A model generated the notes under the pieces. That model searched no databases, was not told where the DNA came from, and saw only the letters and a list, made by a program, of their open reading frames with translations. From UBA4363 sp002393965 (GTDB lineage Bacteria; Bacteroidota; Bacteroidia; Bacteroidales; Paludibacteraceae), in the NCBI GenBank assembly GCA_946542925.1, contig CAMNLA010000043.1, positions 16,439 to 80,438 on the forward strand: DNA of 64,000 nt, written 5' to 3'. The position numbers were made by a program, and so were the translations under genes. Each line of letters starts with the position of its first letter. The stretch's first letter is position 1. Positions 18,501-27,337 of this stretch are shown here, piece by piece.

Positions 18501-20458
18501 GAAAAACGATTCCTTGGAACTGCGTTCTTCTTTTCTGTTTTAGCGATTCGAAGAGACGGCAAATAGTGATTGATCATGCGACGAAAACCATGTACGATTG
18601 AGGCGAGGTCGTAATCGCCTTGCATTTCGACATGTCCCAAATCGGACTGCAGAATTGTGTAATCATTCTGGCCATTGGACGCATGTTCAACACGAAGATC
18701 ACGGAAACGATACTGACGTTTAGGCGATGTCACGGTCAAACGGTCTGCCTGAACGTCAAGATGGGTGTTGTCCTTTTCTCTACCTGCTTTATAACGAACA
18801 TCGACATCTCCAGAGAGGACGACTCCATTTTTCGGATTCATAAAGTGAAGTGCCGCTAAATCAACATTCTCAATCTTCATTTTTAAATTGAGATCTCGAG
18901 ACGGTCCCAATAATTCCGAAGAACGATAGACAAAGCGTCCTTCCGTATTGAGTCGCAGATTGGGGTCCGCCACATCCAAAACACCCTCAAAATAAGACGG
19001 TGTGATGCGACCATCTGCCTTTATATTCCGATAGGTATATCCTCTATAGACTATTTCGGAAAGAAGTCCAATTGCATTACCTTCAATGCCGACACCCTTA
19101 TGCCAGGCTCCAGAGGATGTCAGTTGGAACGAAGCAGTTCCCAATTGGCTATTCTCGCCAAGAAGACGGTTGAGCTGAAGATCCCTTGCTACCACCTTTC
19201 CATTATATGCTAAGCGGGAAAATGTTTCGTCAAATGACAGTTGCAAATCCGTATCAATAGAACCGATTGATGTAGAGAAGAGTCCATCCGCCACAAGATC
19301 GTCAAGATATCCAGACAACGTTCCATTGAAACGGACGTTGCCGAGTTCCCGTATCTTTTCAGGCAGGATGACAGGCCGACCGATGAATCGAGCAACAAGA
19401 TCTGCCGATTTTACCACTGAAGTTCCAAGTTCATTAACCTTGACGAAATAGTATGCGTTTTTCCAATCTGGCAAACCAACGACATCCACGTTAGGTAATG
19501 AAATATGAGCCTCATCATTCCAGCGCAGCCCAAGGTTCTTGAGGTGAAGATTGGAGAACGTGCCACGCACCTGCGTCGTAAAACGCACCTCGTCATCAAA
19601 CAGTCTGAGCCGAGGAATAAAAGGTGATAAATCTGAGAGAGTCACCCGAGACCGTTCCAAACCACCACGTATCACCATTTCCTTCCAATCGAAATGAGAT
19701 GATTTTCGTACCATTGAATAGTCAATCGTCAAATCTGAAACGTTCACTTCCGAATGTGGAAGTTGCAGAACGAGACCACTAATTTGCGCTTTAGATGTAT
19801 CTGCGACAAGCGAGCACTTTAATTCCGATAGTTCCAATCCTGATTGTTCCTTCATGGAAAAGCGGTGTACAACTCCTCGTATATACCCCTTATGGTATTC
19901 ATCGATTCGAAGGTGTGCATTCATATGAGAAAGTCCTAAATGGAATGCATCAAAACGCTCCTTATATCTAGGGCGAGATTCGTCATCGTATGTTAAGCGG
20001 CAATTTTCCAACTTCACATCCTGAACCTCATACTTCATGTTGCTCTCTTTTTTTTCTTCCTTTCGAAATTCTTCGATAAGGAACTGTAGATTCAGTACGC
20101 CAGAAGTATCTTTGCGAAGATGAATCTCAGCCTCTTCAAGTCGCAGAGAAGTTACAGTCAGAGTATTCTGAGAAAACAAATCCCACAACTGTAATCCAGA
20201 AATCAAGTGCTTAGCACTTATCATCGGTCGGCCATTACGGTCATCCAATTGCACACCTTGCAAAGAAACTTTATTGAAAAACTCAATATCTACCGATTCT
20301 ATTTGTAAATTTGCGCCTAGTTTTTCGCTGTAATATCCTTCAATACGGTCAACGAGATAGTTTTGAATTGTTCGATTCTGGATCAAGAGCCACAACGCTC
20401 CGAAAAACAACAGAACGACAGCTCCAACGACAAACATTATTTTCAGAAACCGATGCAT
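15506..20458 (-). CDS. tamB: TamB-like translocation/assembly protein
   Basis: At 1650 residues this is the largest gene of the window. An N-terminal membrane anchor (residues 8-26) is followed by an AsmA-like start and about 1300 residues of repeated beta-strand sequence typical of bridge-like lipid transfer proteins. The C-terminus carries the DUF490/TamB domain (LSLLVIGSFYRPEYLQ). In proteobacteria TamB spans the periplasm with TamA and helps phospholipid transport and outer membrane protein assembly. A lysine/glutamate-rich insert occurs near residue 920. A minus-strand TATTTTTG lies at 20513-20520. The gene is divergent from tsaD, as in other Bacteroidales. Confidence 0.92.
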   Translation of the reverse strand: MHRFLKIMFVVGAVVLLFFGALWLLIQNRTIQNYLVDRIEGYYSEKLGANLQIESVDIEFFNKVSLQGVQLDDRNGRPMISAKHLISGLQLWDLFSQNTLTVTSLRLEEAEIHLRKDTSGVLNLQFLIEEFRKEEKKESNMKYEVQDVKLENCRLTYDDESRPRYKERFDAFHLGLSHMNAHLRIDEYHKGYIRGVVHRFSMKEQSGLELSELKCSLVADTSKAQISGLVLQLPHSEVNVSDLTIDYSMVRKSSHFDWKEMVIRGGLERSRVTLSDLSPFIPRLRLFDDEVRFTTQVRGTFSNLHLKNLGLRWNDEAHISLPNVDVVGLPDWKNAYYFVKVNELGTSVVKSADLVARFIGRPVILPEKIRELGNVRFNGTLSGYLDDLVADGLFSTSIGSIDTDLQLSFDETFSRLAYNGKVVARDLQLNRLLGENSQLGTASFQLTSSGAWHKGVGIEGNAIGLLSEIVYRGYTYRNIKADGRITPSYFEGVLDVADPNLRLNTEGRFVYRSSELLGPSRDLNLKMKIENVDLAALHFMNPKNGVVLSGDVDVRYKAGREKDNTHLDVQADRLTVTSPKRQYRFRDLRVEHASNGQNDYTILQSDLGHVEMQGDYDLASIVHGFRRMINHYLPSLRIAKTEKKNAVPRNRFSIEAYDIHVNELLETIGSDLRLAEGAFLKGMYDENRQLVDMHMVLPRLTVKKRYFDSLQVELSNPYDIATLTVSARMNGTTDLALRANAAHDSVFVNTNWNSPDFFYGSLLTDVRLFRNSEDRLTADMAILPSSMSINGDVWKMHESRIVTDLHSFDVTDFSVDHDEQYVHISGRASKSLDDKLNVELEGVQLAYIMELINIHAVQLEAIIDGTATVYGALGPMVLDINADAEDFMFNGSRWGDVRLISKWDSQQRRLHADGYAYDQRVVKNQTPKQKQEALEKKNAASSFLSSISKMTMAGVNFVRDLGDEVVKSFGGEEGMEDLLEIRGVRDLKKLASSGGTSEEDADQQMRMDTVIRLSGDYYPTQDSIEFIAVANRLPLDFLRRYLTGIAEDVSGEGTGQVHIFGSLKRILMESDVFVQDGSFRIGMLNTTYHFTDTLRMRHDRYIFDNVEIFDGENHRGILNGEVTHDYYKNVRYDLVAQLNNMKALDLVADSGQYFYGRAYGSGHVNISGYPGKVNIDANVTTQPRTKIFLPLFSSLEASDNSFVRYIDRDTLGIHQRRMDSIRREILAGRYTPPKPKASKESDIHVSITAHMTPDADVTILTSNVGDQLVARGSGDLKLQYSTHDNMKLDGTYEIEGGKYIFTLQNIIRKEFSLLPGGLVRWMGKPEDAIVNLSASYTVPSASLSDILDEAEMETITRSTVPVNCLLFLTGEMMQPNIRFDLSLPSDDELQRKIKAIVSTDEMMNREILSLLVIGSFYRPEYLQNSNSSTSSQMTSVLSTTVSGQLNSWLSQISNSNKLNVGINAKIGSSNGMGSGGEYEVALMYQPNNRLIINSNLGYRADDYYTSQMAGAGSNFIGDIDVEYKLTKNGRLRAKAYNHTADNYYYNISGSSFMTQGVGLLYKEEFNTFRGLMRRYFGKRINRDSIAVTRDRNRLGLDSVRPLMETRDSDTIVLTRFAPVMKDETHNLVALIPQEEKTTHSYHPFRVRLHP

Positions 20459-20582
20459 TCCTTAAAGACTCCAAATCGAGAAAAAGCCCTCGAGTTCAGC
20501 CGTTATAAAAGACAAAAATACGGAAAATCTGCGGATTTAGAAAACACAGCCTTTATTCTTTATTCAGAAACACCGTACCATC

Positions 20583-21605
20583 GTGAAACCTTACATCCTT
20601 GCCATCGAATCTTCGTGTGACGACACATCGGCGGCCGTTCTTCATGGGCGCCTATTATTGTCGAACATCATAGCTTCTCAGAAAGTACATGAGCAGTATG
20701 GCGGTGTCGTACCAGAACTAGCATCCCGAGCTCATCAGCAGAATATTATTCCTGTAGTTCATCAAGCTCTGAAAGCCTCTGGAATCAAAAAAGAGCAATT
20801 GAATGCCGTTGCCTTTACACGAGGGCCAGGTCTGATGGGGTCGTTACTAGTCGGAACCTCCTTTGCAAAAGCCTTTTCGCAAGCTCTTTCAATCCCACTG
20901 ATTGATGTCAATCATCTTCAGGCTCACATCATGGCAAACTTCATTGACGAGCCAGAATCTGAGAACCTTCATCCATCCTTTCCATTCCTCTGTCTGCTTG
21001 TTTCGGGTGGCAACTCACAAATAGTTTTGGTCCATAGTCCACGTGACATGGAAATAATCGGCCAAACCATTGATGACGCAGCGGGTGAAGCTTTCGACAA
21101 ATGCGCCAAAGTAATGGGATTGTCCTATCCTGGTGGTCCTCTTATTGACCGTATGGCACAGCAGGGGAATCCTCTGTCCTACCCATTAGCCAAGCCTCAC
21201 ATTCCAGATTTAAACTATTCATTTTCAGGACTAAAAACATCGTTTCTTTATTTACTTCGAGATTGTCTAAAAGAAGATCCAGACTTTATTTCAAAAAATC
21301 AAATTGACTTATGTGCCTCTCTTCAGCACACGGTAGTGGATATTCTGATGGACAAATTCAAGAAAGCAGTACAACGATATCCTAACGTCCATGACATCGC
21401 TATTGCCGGTGGTGTATCTGCAAACTCAGGTTTACGTAATGCATTTCAGTCCTTTGCAGAAGAGAAAGGCTTGAGAAGCTTCATTCCTCGGCTTTCCTTC
21501 ACCATGGACAATGCCGCCATGATTGGAGTCGCTGCCTCCTATAAATGGGAAGAGAAAGATTTCTGTGATCTTTCGCTACCTCCATTTGCCCGAGTAGAAA
21601 TATAA
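20583..21605 (+). CDS. tsaD: tRNA N6-threonylcarbamoyltransferase subunit
   Basis: TsaD transfers the threonylcarbamoyl group to A37 of ANN-decoding tRNAs with TsaB, TsaE and TsaC. The 340-residue protein begins ILAIESSCDDTSAAV and has the metal-binding NHLQAH, the LVSGGNSQIV nucleotide segment and GGVSANSGLR. The start is GTG at 20583, chosen because the family N-terminus KPYILAIESSCDD follows directly. The exosortase-like gene begins 12 bases after the stop. Confidence 0.96.
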   Translation: MKPYILAIESSCDDTSAAVLHGRLLLSNIIASQKVHEQYGGVVPELASRAHQQNIIPVVHQALKASGIKKEQLNAVAFTRGPGLMGSLLVGTSFAKAFSQALSIPLIDVNHLQAHIMANFIDEPESENLHPSFPFLCLLVSGGNSQIVLVHSPRDMEIIGQTIDDAAGEAFDKCAKVMGLSYPGGPLIDRMAQQGNPLSYPLAKPHIPDLNYSFSGLKTSFLYLLRDCLKEDPDFISKNQIDLCASLQHTVVDILMDKFKKAVQRYPNVHDIAIAGGVSANSGLRNAFQSFAEEKGLRSFIPRLSFTMDNAAMIGVAASYKWEEKDFCDLSLPPFARVEI

Positions 21606-21617
21606 ATACAGAATCAC

Positions 21618-22193
21618 ATGAACATTCCGCCTCAGAGCAAGAAGATATTGAACTTTCTGCGCAAACCTTCCATAGAGCGGGATTGCGTTCTTTTTATCAC
21701 CGTCCTGCTATTGGGTAACGTTGTATGGAAACTGCTGATTAAAGGAAGCGACGAGACTCATCCCCTGCTGATGGGTCAACATGACATATATGGTCTCTTT
21801 GTTCCCGTCATTGAATTGCTGACGCACCATTGTCATACCCTACTACAATGGACGGGCTGTCCTGTAGTTATGGACGGGTTCCATCTATTGTATCCAAACG
21901 GCAACGGCATTGAGATTGTCTGGGGTTGTACCGCGCTGAAACAAATATTTCTTTTCAGCATCCTGCTATTGGCAGCCTCAGGTCCTATTCATCACAAATT
22001 ATGGTTCATACCTGTCGGCTGGATAATGCTGTATCTTTTCAATCTATTACGTATTTCATTCATTGTAGCCATTGTGGGACATCATCCCGAATATTTTGAA
22101 ATCTTACATGGGTTCATACTGAAATATGCCTTCTATATTTTCATTTGGAGTCTTTGGCTACTATGGGAAGAACTTTTCGTAAAATACAAGTAA
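21618..22193 (+). CDS. Exosortase/archaeosortase family protein
   Basis: A 191-residue membrane protein with about five helices. The three residues of the exosortase catalytic triad are present and well placed: Cys104 in VWGCTALKQ, Arg145 in FNLLRISFI and His164 in LHGFILKY. Family members cleave C-terminal sorting signals of exported proteins. It is short, close to the compact Bacteroidota types. It lies between tsaD and a BASS transporter, with no polysaccharide locus nearby. No protein in this window shows an obvious sorting tail, so its substrate is unknown. Confidence 0.82.
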   Translation: MNIPPQSKKILNFLRKPSIERDCVLFITVLLLGNVVWKLLIKGSDETHPLLMGQHDIYGLFVPVIELLTHHCHTLLQWTGCPVVMDGFHLLYPNGNGIEIVWGCTALKQIFLFSILLLAASGPIHHKLWFIPVGWIMLYLFNLLRISFIVAIVGHHPEYFEILHGFILKYAFYIFIWSLWLLWEELFVKYK

Positions 22194-22198
22194 AAAAT

Positions 22199-23158
22199 AT
22201 GTTTTCATTCATTCGCAATTGGACTCTACCCATTGCCATGACCATCGGAGGATTGCTCTATCTACTTTTCTCTCAGGTTGAATTCTTTGCACCCTATCGT
22301 CATTCCATTCACATTTTTTCGGCCTTCCTCGCCCCCGTTCTTGTTTTTTTACAATTGCTTGTTACTTTTTGCAAGATATCCTTCCATGAACTTCTCCCAC
22401 AGCGTTTTCATTTCACCTTGATTCTTGTCCAGTTTTTTTCAACCCTTCTTTTTTCTCTCCCCGTGATTCTATACCCTGATCTTTCAGACACAGCACGATA
22501 TATTCTTGAAGGAGCAGTCATTCTATTTATCTGTCCAACTGCTACGGCAGCCGCTGTCATTACAGGAAAACTGGGCGGTTCCGCAGCGGCTCTAACCACC
22601 TATACGCTTTTCTCCAATCTACTTGCAGCCTTGGTTGTTCCCATCCTATTCCCACTTCTCAACCCCAGTGTTGACACGACCTTTCTTCAGGCATGCCGTC
22701 CTATTCTATACAAGACCATACTCTTGTTGATACTTCCATTCTTTGTTGCTGTATTCCTTCGTAGATATCTTCCCCGCATTTCCACTTTTTTAGCTACGAT
22801 CCCCGACCTGGCTTTCTACCTATGGGCTATCTGTCTGACCTGCGTCATCGGCATGGCCTGTCATGCCTCATACACATCGACAGCCTCCCTGAGTTCTCAG
22901 ATTGCCATAGCCGTCACCGCCCTTGTCGTCTGTGCCATATTATTTCCATTAGGCAAGTTCATCGGTTCGCACTACCATCAACGGATTTCATGCGGCCAAG
23001 CCTTGGGACAGAAGAACACAACTTTGGCATTATGGTTAGCCTACACCTACCTTTCCCCTATTGCTGCCTTAGGTCCGGGAGCCTACATAATCTGGCAAAA
23101 CATTGTCAACTCTTTCCAACTCTATCTGAAAAGAAAAAATAGACTTAAAACCGACTAA
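22199..23158 (+). CDS. BASS family (bile acid:sodium symporter-like) transporter
   Basis: A 319-residue, ten-helix membrane protein. LFICPTATAAAVITGKLGGSA and the later LGQKNTTLALWLAYTYL correspond to the two discontinuous helices that bind sodium in the BASS/NTCP superfamily. The start at 22199 is five bases after the exosortase-like gene; an earlier in-frame ATG at 22145 would overlap that gene by 49 bases and is less likely. Substrate unknown; organic anions and 2-oxoacids are typical. Confidence 0.8.
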   Translation: MFSFIRNWTLPIAMTIGGLLYLLFSQVEFFAPYRHSIHIFSAFLAPVLVFLQLLVTFCKISFHELLPQRFHFTLILVQFFSTLLFSLPVILYPDLSDTARYILEGAVILFICPTATAAAVITGKLGGSAAALTTYTLFSNLLAALVVPILFPLLNPSVDTTFLQACRPILYKTILLLILPFFVAVFLRRYLPRISTFLATIPDLAFYLWAICLTCVIGMACHASYTSTASLSSQIAIAVTALVVCAILFPLGKFIGSHYHQRISCGQALGQKNTTLALWLAYTYLSPIAALGPGAYIIWQNIVNSFQLYLKRKNRLKTD

Positions 23159-23230
23159 TTGATATTCATCTGACGAATAGACTATTAAGAAATCATGCAG
23201 TAAAATTCGCCCTTAAAAATAACATGAAAC

Positions 23231-23962
23231 ATGCAACATCTCGTCATAGACCAAGGGAATAATCATTTACATGCAGCCTTATTTCAAGACGGAGAAATGA
23301 CCCTAACTCTTTCCTCGTTCTTGCCTACAGTGTGGGATTCTATCTTTGAGAAACCCACCCGTGTCATCTATTCTTCCGTTGCCCATACAGATGAGCATCT
23401 GCTTTCCTTTGTCAAAGAGAAAGCTGTTTCCCTACACATCCTCTCTATTGACACTCCTACGCCTCTAACCATTGCCTACTCCTCCACTCTTGGCACCGAT
23501 CGCATTGCAGCTGCAGTCGGAGCGTGGTCACTAGCACCCCATCAACCTTCACTGATTGTAGATCTAGGTACGGCAGCCACATTCGATCTGATTGATGCCA
23601 ACGGTTCCTTTCTTGGAGGCTCTATCTCACCGGGTTTAGAACTGAGACTTCTTTCCCTACAAGAACACACGGCACGTCTTCCTCTTGTCAATTGCACTGG
23701 ACCAGTTGTGTGGCCAGCCACTGAAACAGACATCTCCTTACGTTCCGGAGCCCTATACGGATTGCTTGCAGAAATCCACTATTATGCACATTTAGCTGAT
23801 GAAATATGCAGACAGAGTGAGGTTCAAGTCATTTTAACCGGAGGCAATGCGGCTCTCTTGCAAAAGCAAAACGAATCCGCTATCTTTGCACTCCCCCACT
23901 GTATCGTTGAACCTAACTTGACCATGATTGGTCTGAACCATATCCTTGAATACAATTCATAA
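23231..23962 (+). CDS. coaX: Type III pantothenate kinase
   Basis: CoaX phosphorylates pantothenate with ATP, the first step to coenzyme A, and needs a monovalent cation. The 243-residue protein has the phosphate motif near the N-terminus (IDQGNNHLH), LGTDRIAAAVGAW, VDLGTAATFDLI and GGSISPGLELR, all diagnostic for this ASKHA kinase. The 3' end overlaps the start of the outer membrane protein gene by 17 bases in another frame. Confidence 0.94.
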   Translation: MQHLVIDQGNNHLHAALFQDGEMTLTLSSFLPTVWDSIFEKPTRVIYSSVAHTDEHLLSFVKEKAVSLHILSIDTPTPLTIAYSSTLGTDRIAAAVGAWSLAPHQPSLIVDLGTAATFDLIDANGSFLGGSISPGLELRLLSLQEHTARLPLVNCTGPVVWPATETDISLRSGALYGLLAEIHYYAHLADEICRQSEVQVILTGGNAALLQKQNESAIFALPHCIVEPNLTMIGLNHILEYNS

Positions 23963-25208
23963 CATCCTGCGTTATCTTACGATTGTGTTTATTCTAACGC
24001 TTTCCGCGATACCGGCATGGGCGCAGAACAACACAAATTCCCCATACACACGCTTTGGACTGGGCGAAATGGCAGACTACACATCTGGTCGGTCCCACGC
24101 CATGGGAGGCACGTCTATCGGGGTACGCCACACGAAAGGAGTGAACGCCGTCAACCCTGCCTCGTACACAGCTATTGACTCGTTAAGTTTCGTCTTTGAG
24201 GCGGGTGCGTCTGGCAAACTATCTATCTTCTCTGATGCTGCCTCACACCATCGCACCGACTTCAACGGCAACGTAGAATTTCTCACATTGCGTTTTCCTA
24301 TAGGCAATTATGTTGCTTTCTCGTGTGGTATCACTCCATATTCCTACGTGGGTTATGATTTTCCATCAAACGGAACGATTGACATACCTGGCGGAGGAAC
24401 CATACCATTTCAACGCAACTACAAAGGAAGTGGAGGTCTTCACCAACTTTATGGAGGTCTTGCGTTAAAAATCGGTACCCATTTCTCTTTGGGAGCAAAC
24501 ATGTATTACCTTTTCGGAACCATCAACCACTCCCGGCAAATCACTTATGATGCCACTTACGGCACTTTCTACTCTACTCTTCAAGAATCAAAAATCAAAG
24601 TTAAGGATTTGAATTTCCGATATGGAATTCAGTATTATACTCCTTTCCTTCGCCATCATTACCTCTCCGTTGGAGCAATTTTGGAACTGAAGAACGAATT
24701 GGGTGGAGACTATACGGTTCAAACATCAACCATTGATACAGTATCCTCCAAAAACAAAAATCAGTTTGAGACCCCACTAACATGTGGTCTTGGTGTTTCT
24801 TACTCATACAAAGACCGCCTGAATTTAGCTGCGGACCTCCTTTGGCAGGGTTGGAACGATGCAAACTTCTTTGGCAGGAGCGATACGTTGAGTAACCGTA
24901 TCCGGGCTGGAATTGGGGCCGAATACACCCCGAACCGCTATGCAAAAAGTTACCTCAAGCGAATTTCCTATCGTCTTGGTGCCAATGTTTCGGACGGATA
25001 TCTGAATATCAAAGGGAATGGTTTGAAAAACTACTCTCTTACGATGGGTTTTGGATTGCCAGCCAGAGGACGTTCGATGCTGAACCTCGGTGTTGAGTAC
25101 GGACATTTAGGAAATACCTCCTACGGGCAAATCAGCGAGAACTATGTGCGATTCAATTTATCTCTATCATTCGCAGAGACGTGGTTTTTCAAACGAAGGT
25201 TTGACTAA
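23946..25208 (+). CDS. Outer membrane beta-barrel protein
   Basis: A 420-residue protein with a signal peptide (cleavage near AWAQ). The mature N-terminus NSPYTRFGLGEM is characteristic of a Bacteroidales barrel family distantly related to FadL/OmpP1. The remainder alternates aromatic and polar residues and ends on an aromatic-rich strand, as in outer membrane barrels. It starts inside the coaX 3' end. Ligand unknown. The link to coaX and the next TPR and lptC genes is conserved in Bacteroidales as I recall it. Confidence 0.8.
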   Translation: MNTIHNILRYLTIVFILTLSAIPAWAQNNTNSPYTRFGLGEMADYTSGRSHAMGGTSIGVRHTKGVNAVNPASYTAIDSLSFVFEAGASGKLSIFSDAASHHRTDFNGNVEFLTLRFPIGNYVAFSCGITPYSYVGYDFPSNGTIDIPGGGTIPFQRNYKGSGGLHQLYGGLALKIGTHFSLGANMYYLFGTINHSRQITYDATYGTFYSTLQESKIKVKDLNFRYGIQYYTPFLRHHYLSVGAILELKNELGGDYTVQTSTIDTVSSKNKNQFETPLTCGLGVSYSYKDRLNLAADLLWQGWNDANFFGRSDTLSNRIRAGIGAEYTPNRYAKSYLKRISYRLGANVSDGYLNIKGNGLKNYSLTMGFGLPARGRSMLNLGVEYGHLGNTSYGQISENYVRFNLSLSFAETWFFKRRFD

Positions 25209-25296
25209 ACATACAGACAAGATTCCACTGAGTCAGGGAATCGTGGCACAAAATTTGAGATTACCTCCCCAGAAAACGACATAAAACCAACATACC

Positions 25297-26646
25297 ATGA
25301 AAAAACTTATTTTCACATTTGCAGTTACAGCTGTATCTCTGACCTCATTCGGACAGGATGCCACCGTACTAGCCACCCATCCAGACTCCATCAACCAGCG
25401 ATGCAAGGAGAACAACTCTATCTATTATCAATTGTACAAGCAGAAGAACTACAAAGAAGCGTATCAGCCATGGTTAGATCTTTACACTGCTTGTCCGTCC
25501 ATGACAAAGAACATCTATATACACGGACCGAAGATTCTTGATTGGAAGATCAAGAATGCGACTGATGCCTCGGAAAAGCAGGGATACTTCAACATGCTGA
25601 TGAAGTTGTACGATGATCGTATTGAGTTGTACGGAACGGATAAGACCATGCCGAAATCTCAGATTCTCTTAGCGAAATCAGCGGACTACATCAACAACGA
25701 CACGCCGGATGATCCTTTGAAGAAAAAAGCATATGACTGGATTGCAGAATCCATGAACGAAGTGGGAGATGCGACTGATCCTTATTATCTCCAGTACTAC
25801 ATGTGGATTTCATCCAATCTCTATCGTCAGAACCAATCCGAGGAGCAGTTCAACCGCCTTCTTGCAGATTTCAACAAGACAACCGCCATTTTGGAAAAGC
25901 AAATTGCTGACTCTGCCAAGAATGCAGCACTATCTAAAAATGCCGCACAAGTAAAGGCAGCCAATGACCAAGCGGTAGCGACAACCGGAGCACTTACGGG
26001 AGAATCTTTAGATAAGATTTACGGTCCATTGGTAGAAAAGAACAAGGCTGATATCAACTACCTGACCAACACGCTGAATCTGTATGAGAAGGTAGGAGCA
26101 ACAGAAACTCCGGTCTATTATAAAGCATCGGAATATGCCTATACCATTAAGCCTACAGAGGCATCGGCAGTCGGATTGGGCAACATGTACCTTCAGAAGA
26201 AGAGTTACTCGACCGCTTTAAAATATTTTGAAGATGCGGTACAGTATTCGTCGAACAACACTCAGAAAGCCAAATACGAATACATGATTGCAACAATCTA
26301 TTCATCTTACATGAATAATTCCTCTGCAGCACGCGAACACGCCCGTAAATCATTGCAATACAATCCAAACCAAGGCAAGCCGTACATCCTGATTGGCAAA
26401 TTATATGCCGGTTCACGAGTTTCTTCGGATCCAGTGCTTGCCAAAGCCGTGTATTGGGTTGCTGTTGACAAATTCGTAAAGGCGAAGTCTGTCGATCCAT
26501 CTTGTGCTGGAGAAGCTAACGGACTGATTGCTCGTTACTCCAAGTACTTCCCTGAAGACAAAGAAATCTTCATGCACCCGGACATCAACAAAGGTTCGTC
26601 CTACACAGTAGGAGGTTGGATTGGAGAATCCACGATAGTCCGATAA
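25297..26646 (+). CDS. Secreted TPR protein
   Basis: A 449-residue protein with a signal peptide (residues 1-20, cleaved at SFGQ). It contains TPR-like helical repeats, clearest at YSTALKYFEDAVQYSSNN and AAREHARKSLQYNPNQ in the C-terminal half. A middle Ala/Lys/Asn-rich helix (about 200-225) may be a linker. It lies between the barrel protein and lptC, so an outer-membrane assembly or periplasmic scaffold role is plausible but not shown. Confidence 0.75.
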   Translation: MKKLIFTFAVTAVSLTSFGQDATVLATHPDSINQRCKENNSIYYQLYKQKNYKEAYQPWLDLYTACPSMTKNIYIHGPKILDWKIKNATDASEKQGYFNMLMKLYDDRIELYGTDKTMPKSQILLAKSADYINNDTPDDPLKKKAYDWIAESMNEVGDATDPYYLQYYMWISSNLYRQNQSEEQFNRLLADFNKTTAILEKQIADSAKNAALSKNAAQVKAANDQAVATTGALTGESLDKIYGPLVEKNKADINYLTNTLNLYEKVGATETPVYYKASEYAYTIKPTEASAVGLGNMYLQKKSYSTALKYFEDAVQYSSNNTQKAKYEYMIATIYSSYMNNSSAAREHARKSLQYNPNQGKPYILIGKLYAGSRVSSDPVLAKAVYWVAVDKFVKAKSVDPSCAGEANGLIARYSKYFPEDKEIFMHPDINKGSSYTVGGWIGESTIVR

Positions 26647-26654
26647 GAACCCTG

Positions 26655-27278
26655 ATGTACAGAACATATCCGAAATCACAAAAAAGAAGTCCAATCATCG
26701 CCAGTTTGGCGATGATTGGTTTTCTTCTTTGTATTCTATGTACATCGTGCAACGAAAAGGAAAGTGAATTTCAGGAAGTCACCACTCCCCGTTTTGCACA
26801 ACCACTAATGGCGGCAGACTCAGTCGTGACCATTATCTCGGACTCTGGTGTCACACGTTACCGTATCAGCACCTCCCAATGGAATGTTTACGACCATGTA
26901 GCGGATCCCTATTGGGATTTTCCTCAGGGTATCAAATTAGAGCGTTTCGATACCTTACTTCACATTGATGCTCGAATGTGGGCGGACACAGCCCATTTTC
27001 TTGAAAAAAAAGCCTTATGGGAGTTTCGCGGACATGTATCGGCTCGGAATCTCAGGGGCGAAGTATTTGAAACCTCTCAACTTTTTTTCAATCAAGACCT
27101 TGAACGCTTTTATTCGGACCGTCTCATTCGGATTCACCAGTCCGACAAGATTCTTGTTGGAGAAGGTTTTGAGTCCAATGCGTCATTCTCCCATTACACG
27201 ATCCGACATCCGAAAGGTATTTTTCCTGTACAGGACAAAGCAGACTCCGTTTCTGATTCCACAGTCATACATCCCTAA
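26655..27278 (+). CDS. lptC: LptC-family lipopolysaccharide export protein
   Basis: LptC receives lipopolysaccharide from LptB2FG in the inner membrane and passes it to LptA. The 207-residue product has a short basic start, a hydrophobic segment and a lipobox-like CTSC. The LptC/jellyroll strands include WDFPQGIKLERFD, a recognisable Bacteroidota LptC motif, and ALWEFRGHVSARNLRGEVFET. The start at 26655 lies nine bases after the TPR gene; an upstream ATG at 26616 would overlap that gene. The ATPase partner lptB is at 62850. Confidence 0.85.
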   Translation: MYRTYPKSQKRSPIIASLAMIGFLLCILCTSCNEKESEFQEVTTPRFAQPLMAADSVVTIISDSGVTRYRISTSQWNVYDHVADPYWDFPQGIKLERFDTLLHIDARMWADTAHFLEKKALWEFRGHVSARNLRGEVFETSQLFFNQDLERFYSDRLIRIHQSDKILVGEGFESNASFSHYTIRHPKGIFPVQDKADSVSDSTVIHP

Positions 27279-27337
27279 TCTTTTAAAACAGAAAGAATTC
27301 CTCAAGGACTAAAGCACTCACCACATATCCATCCTAG

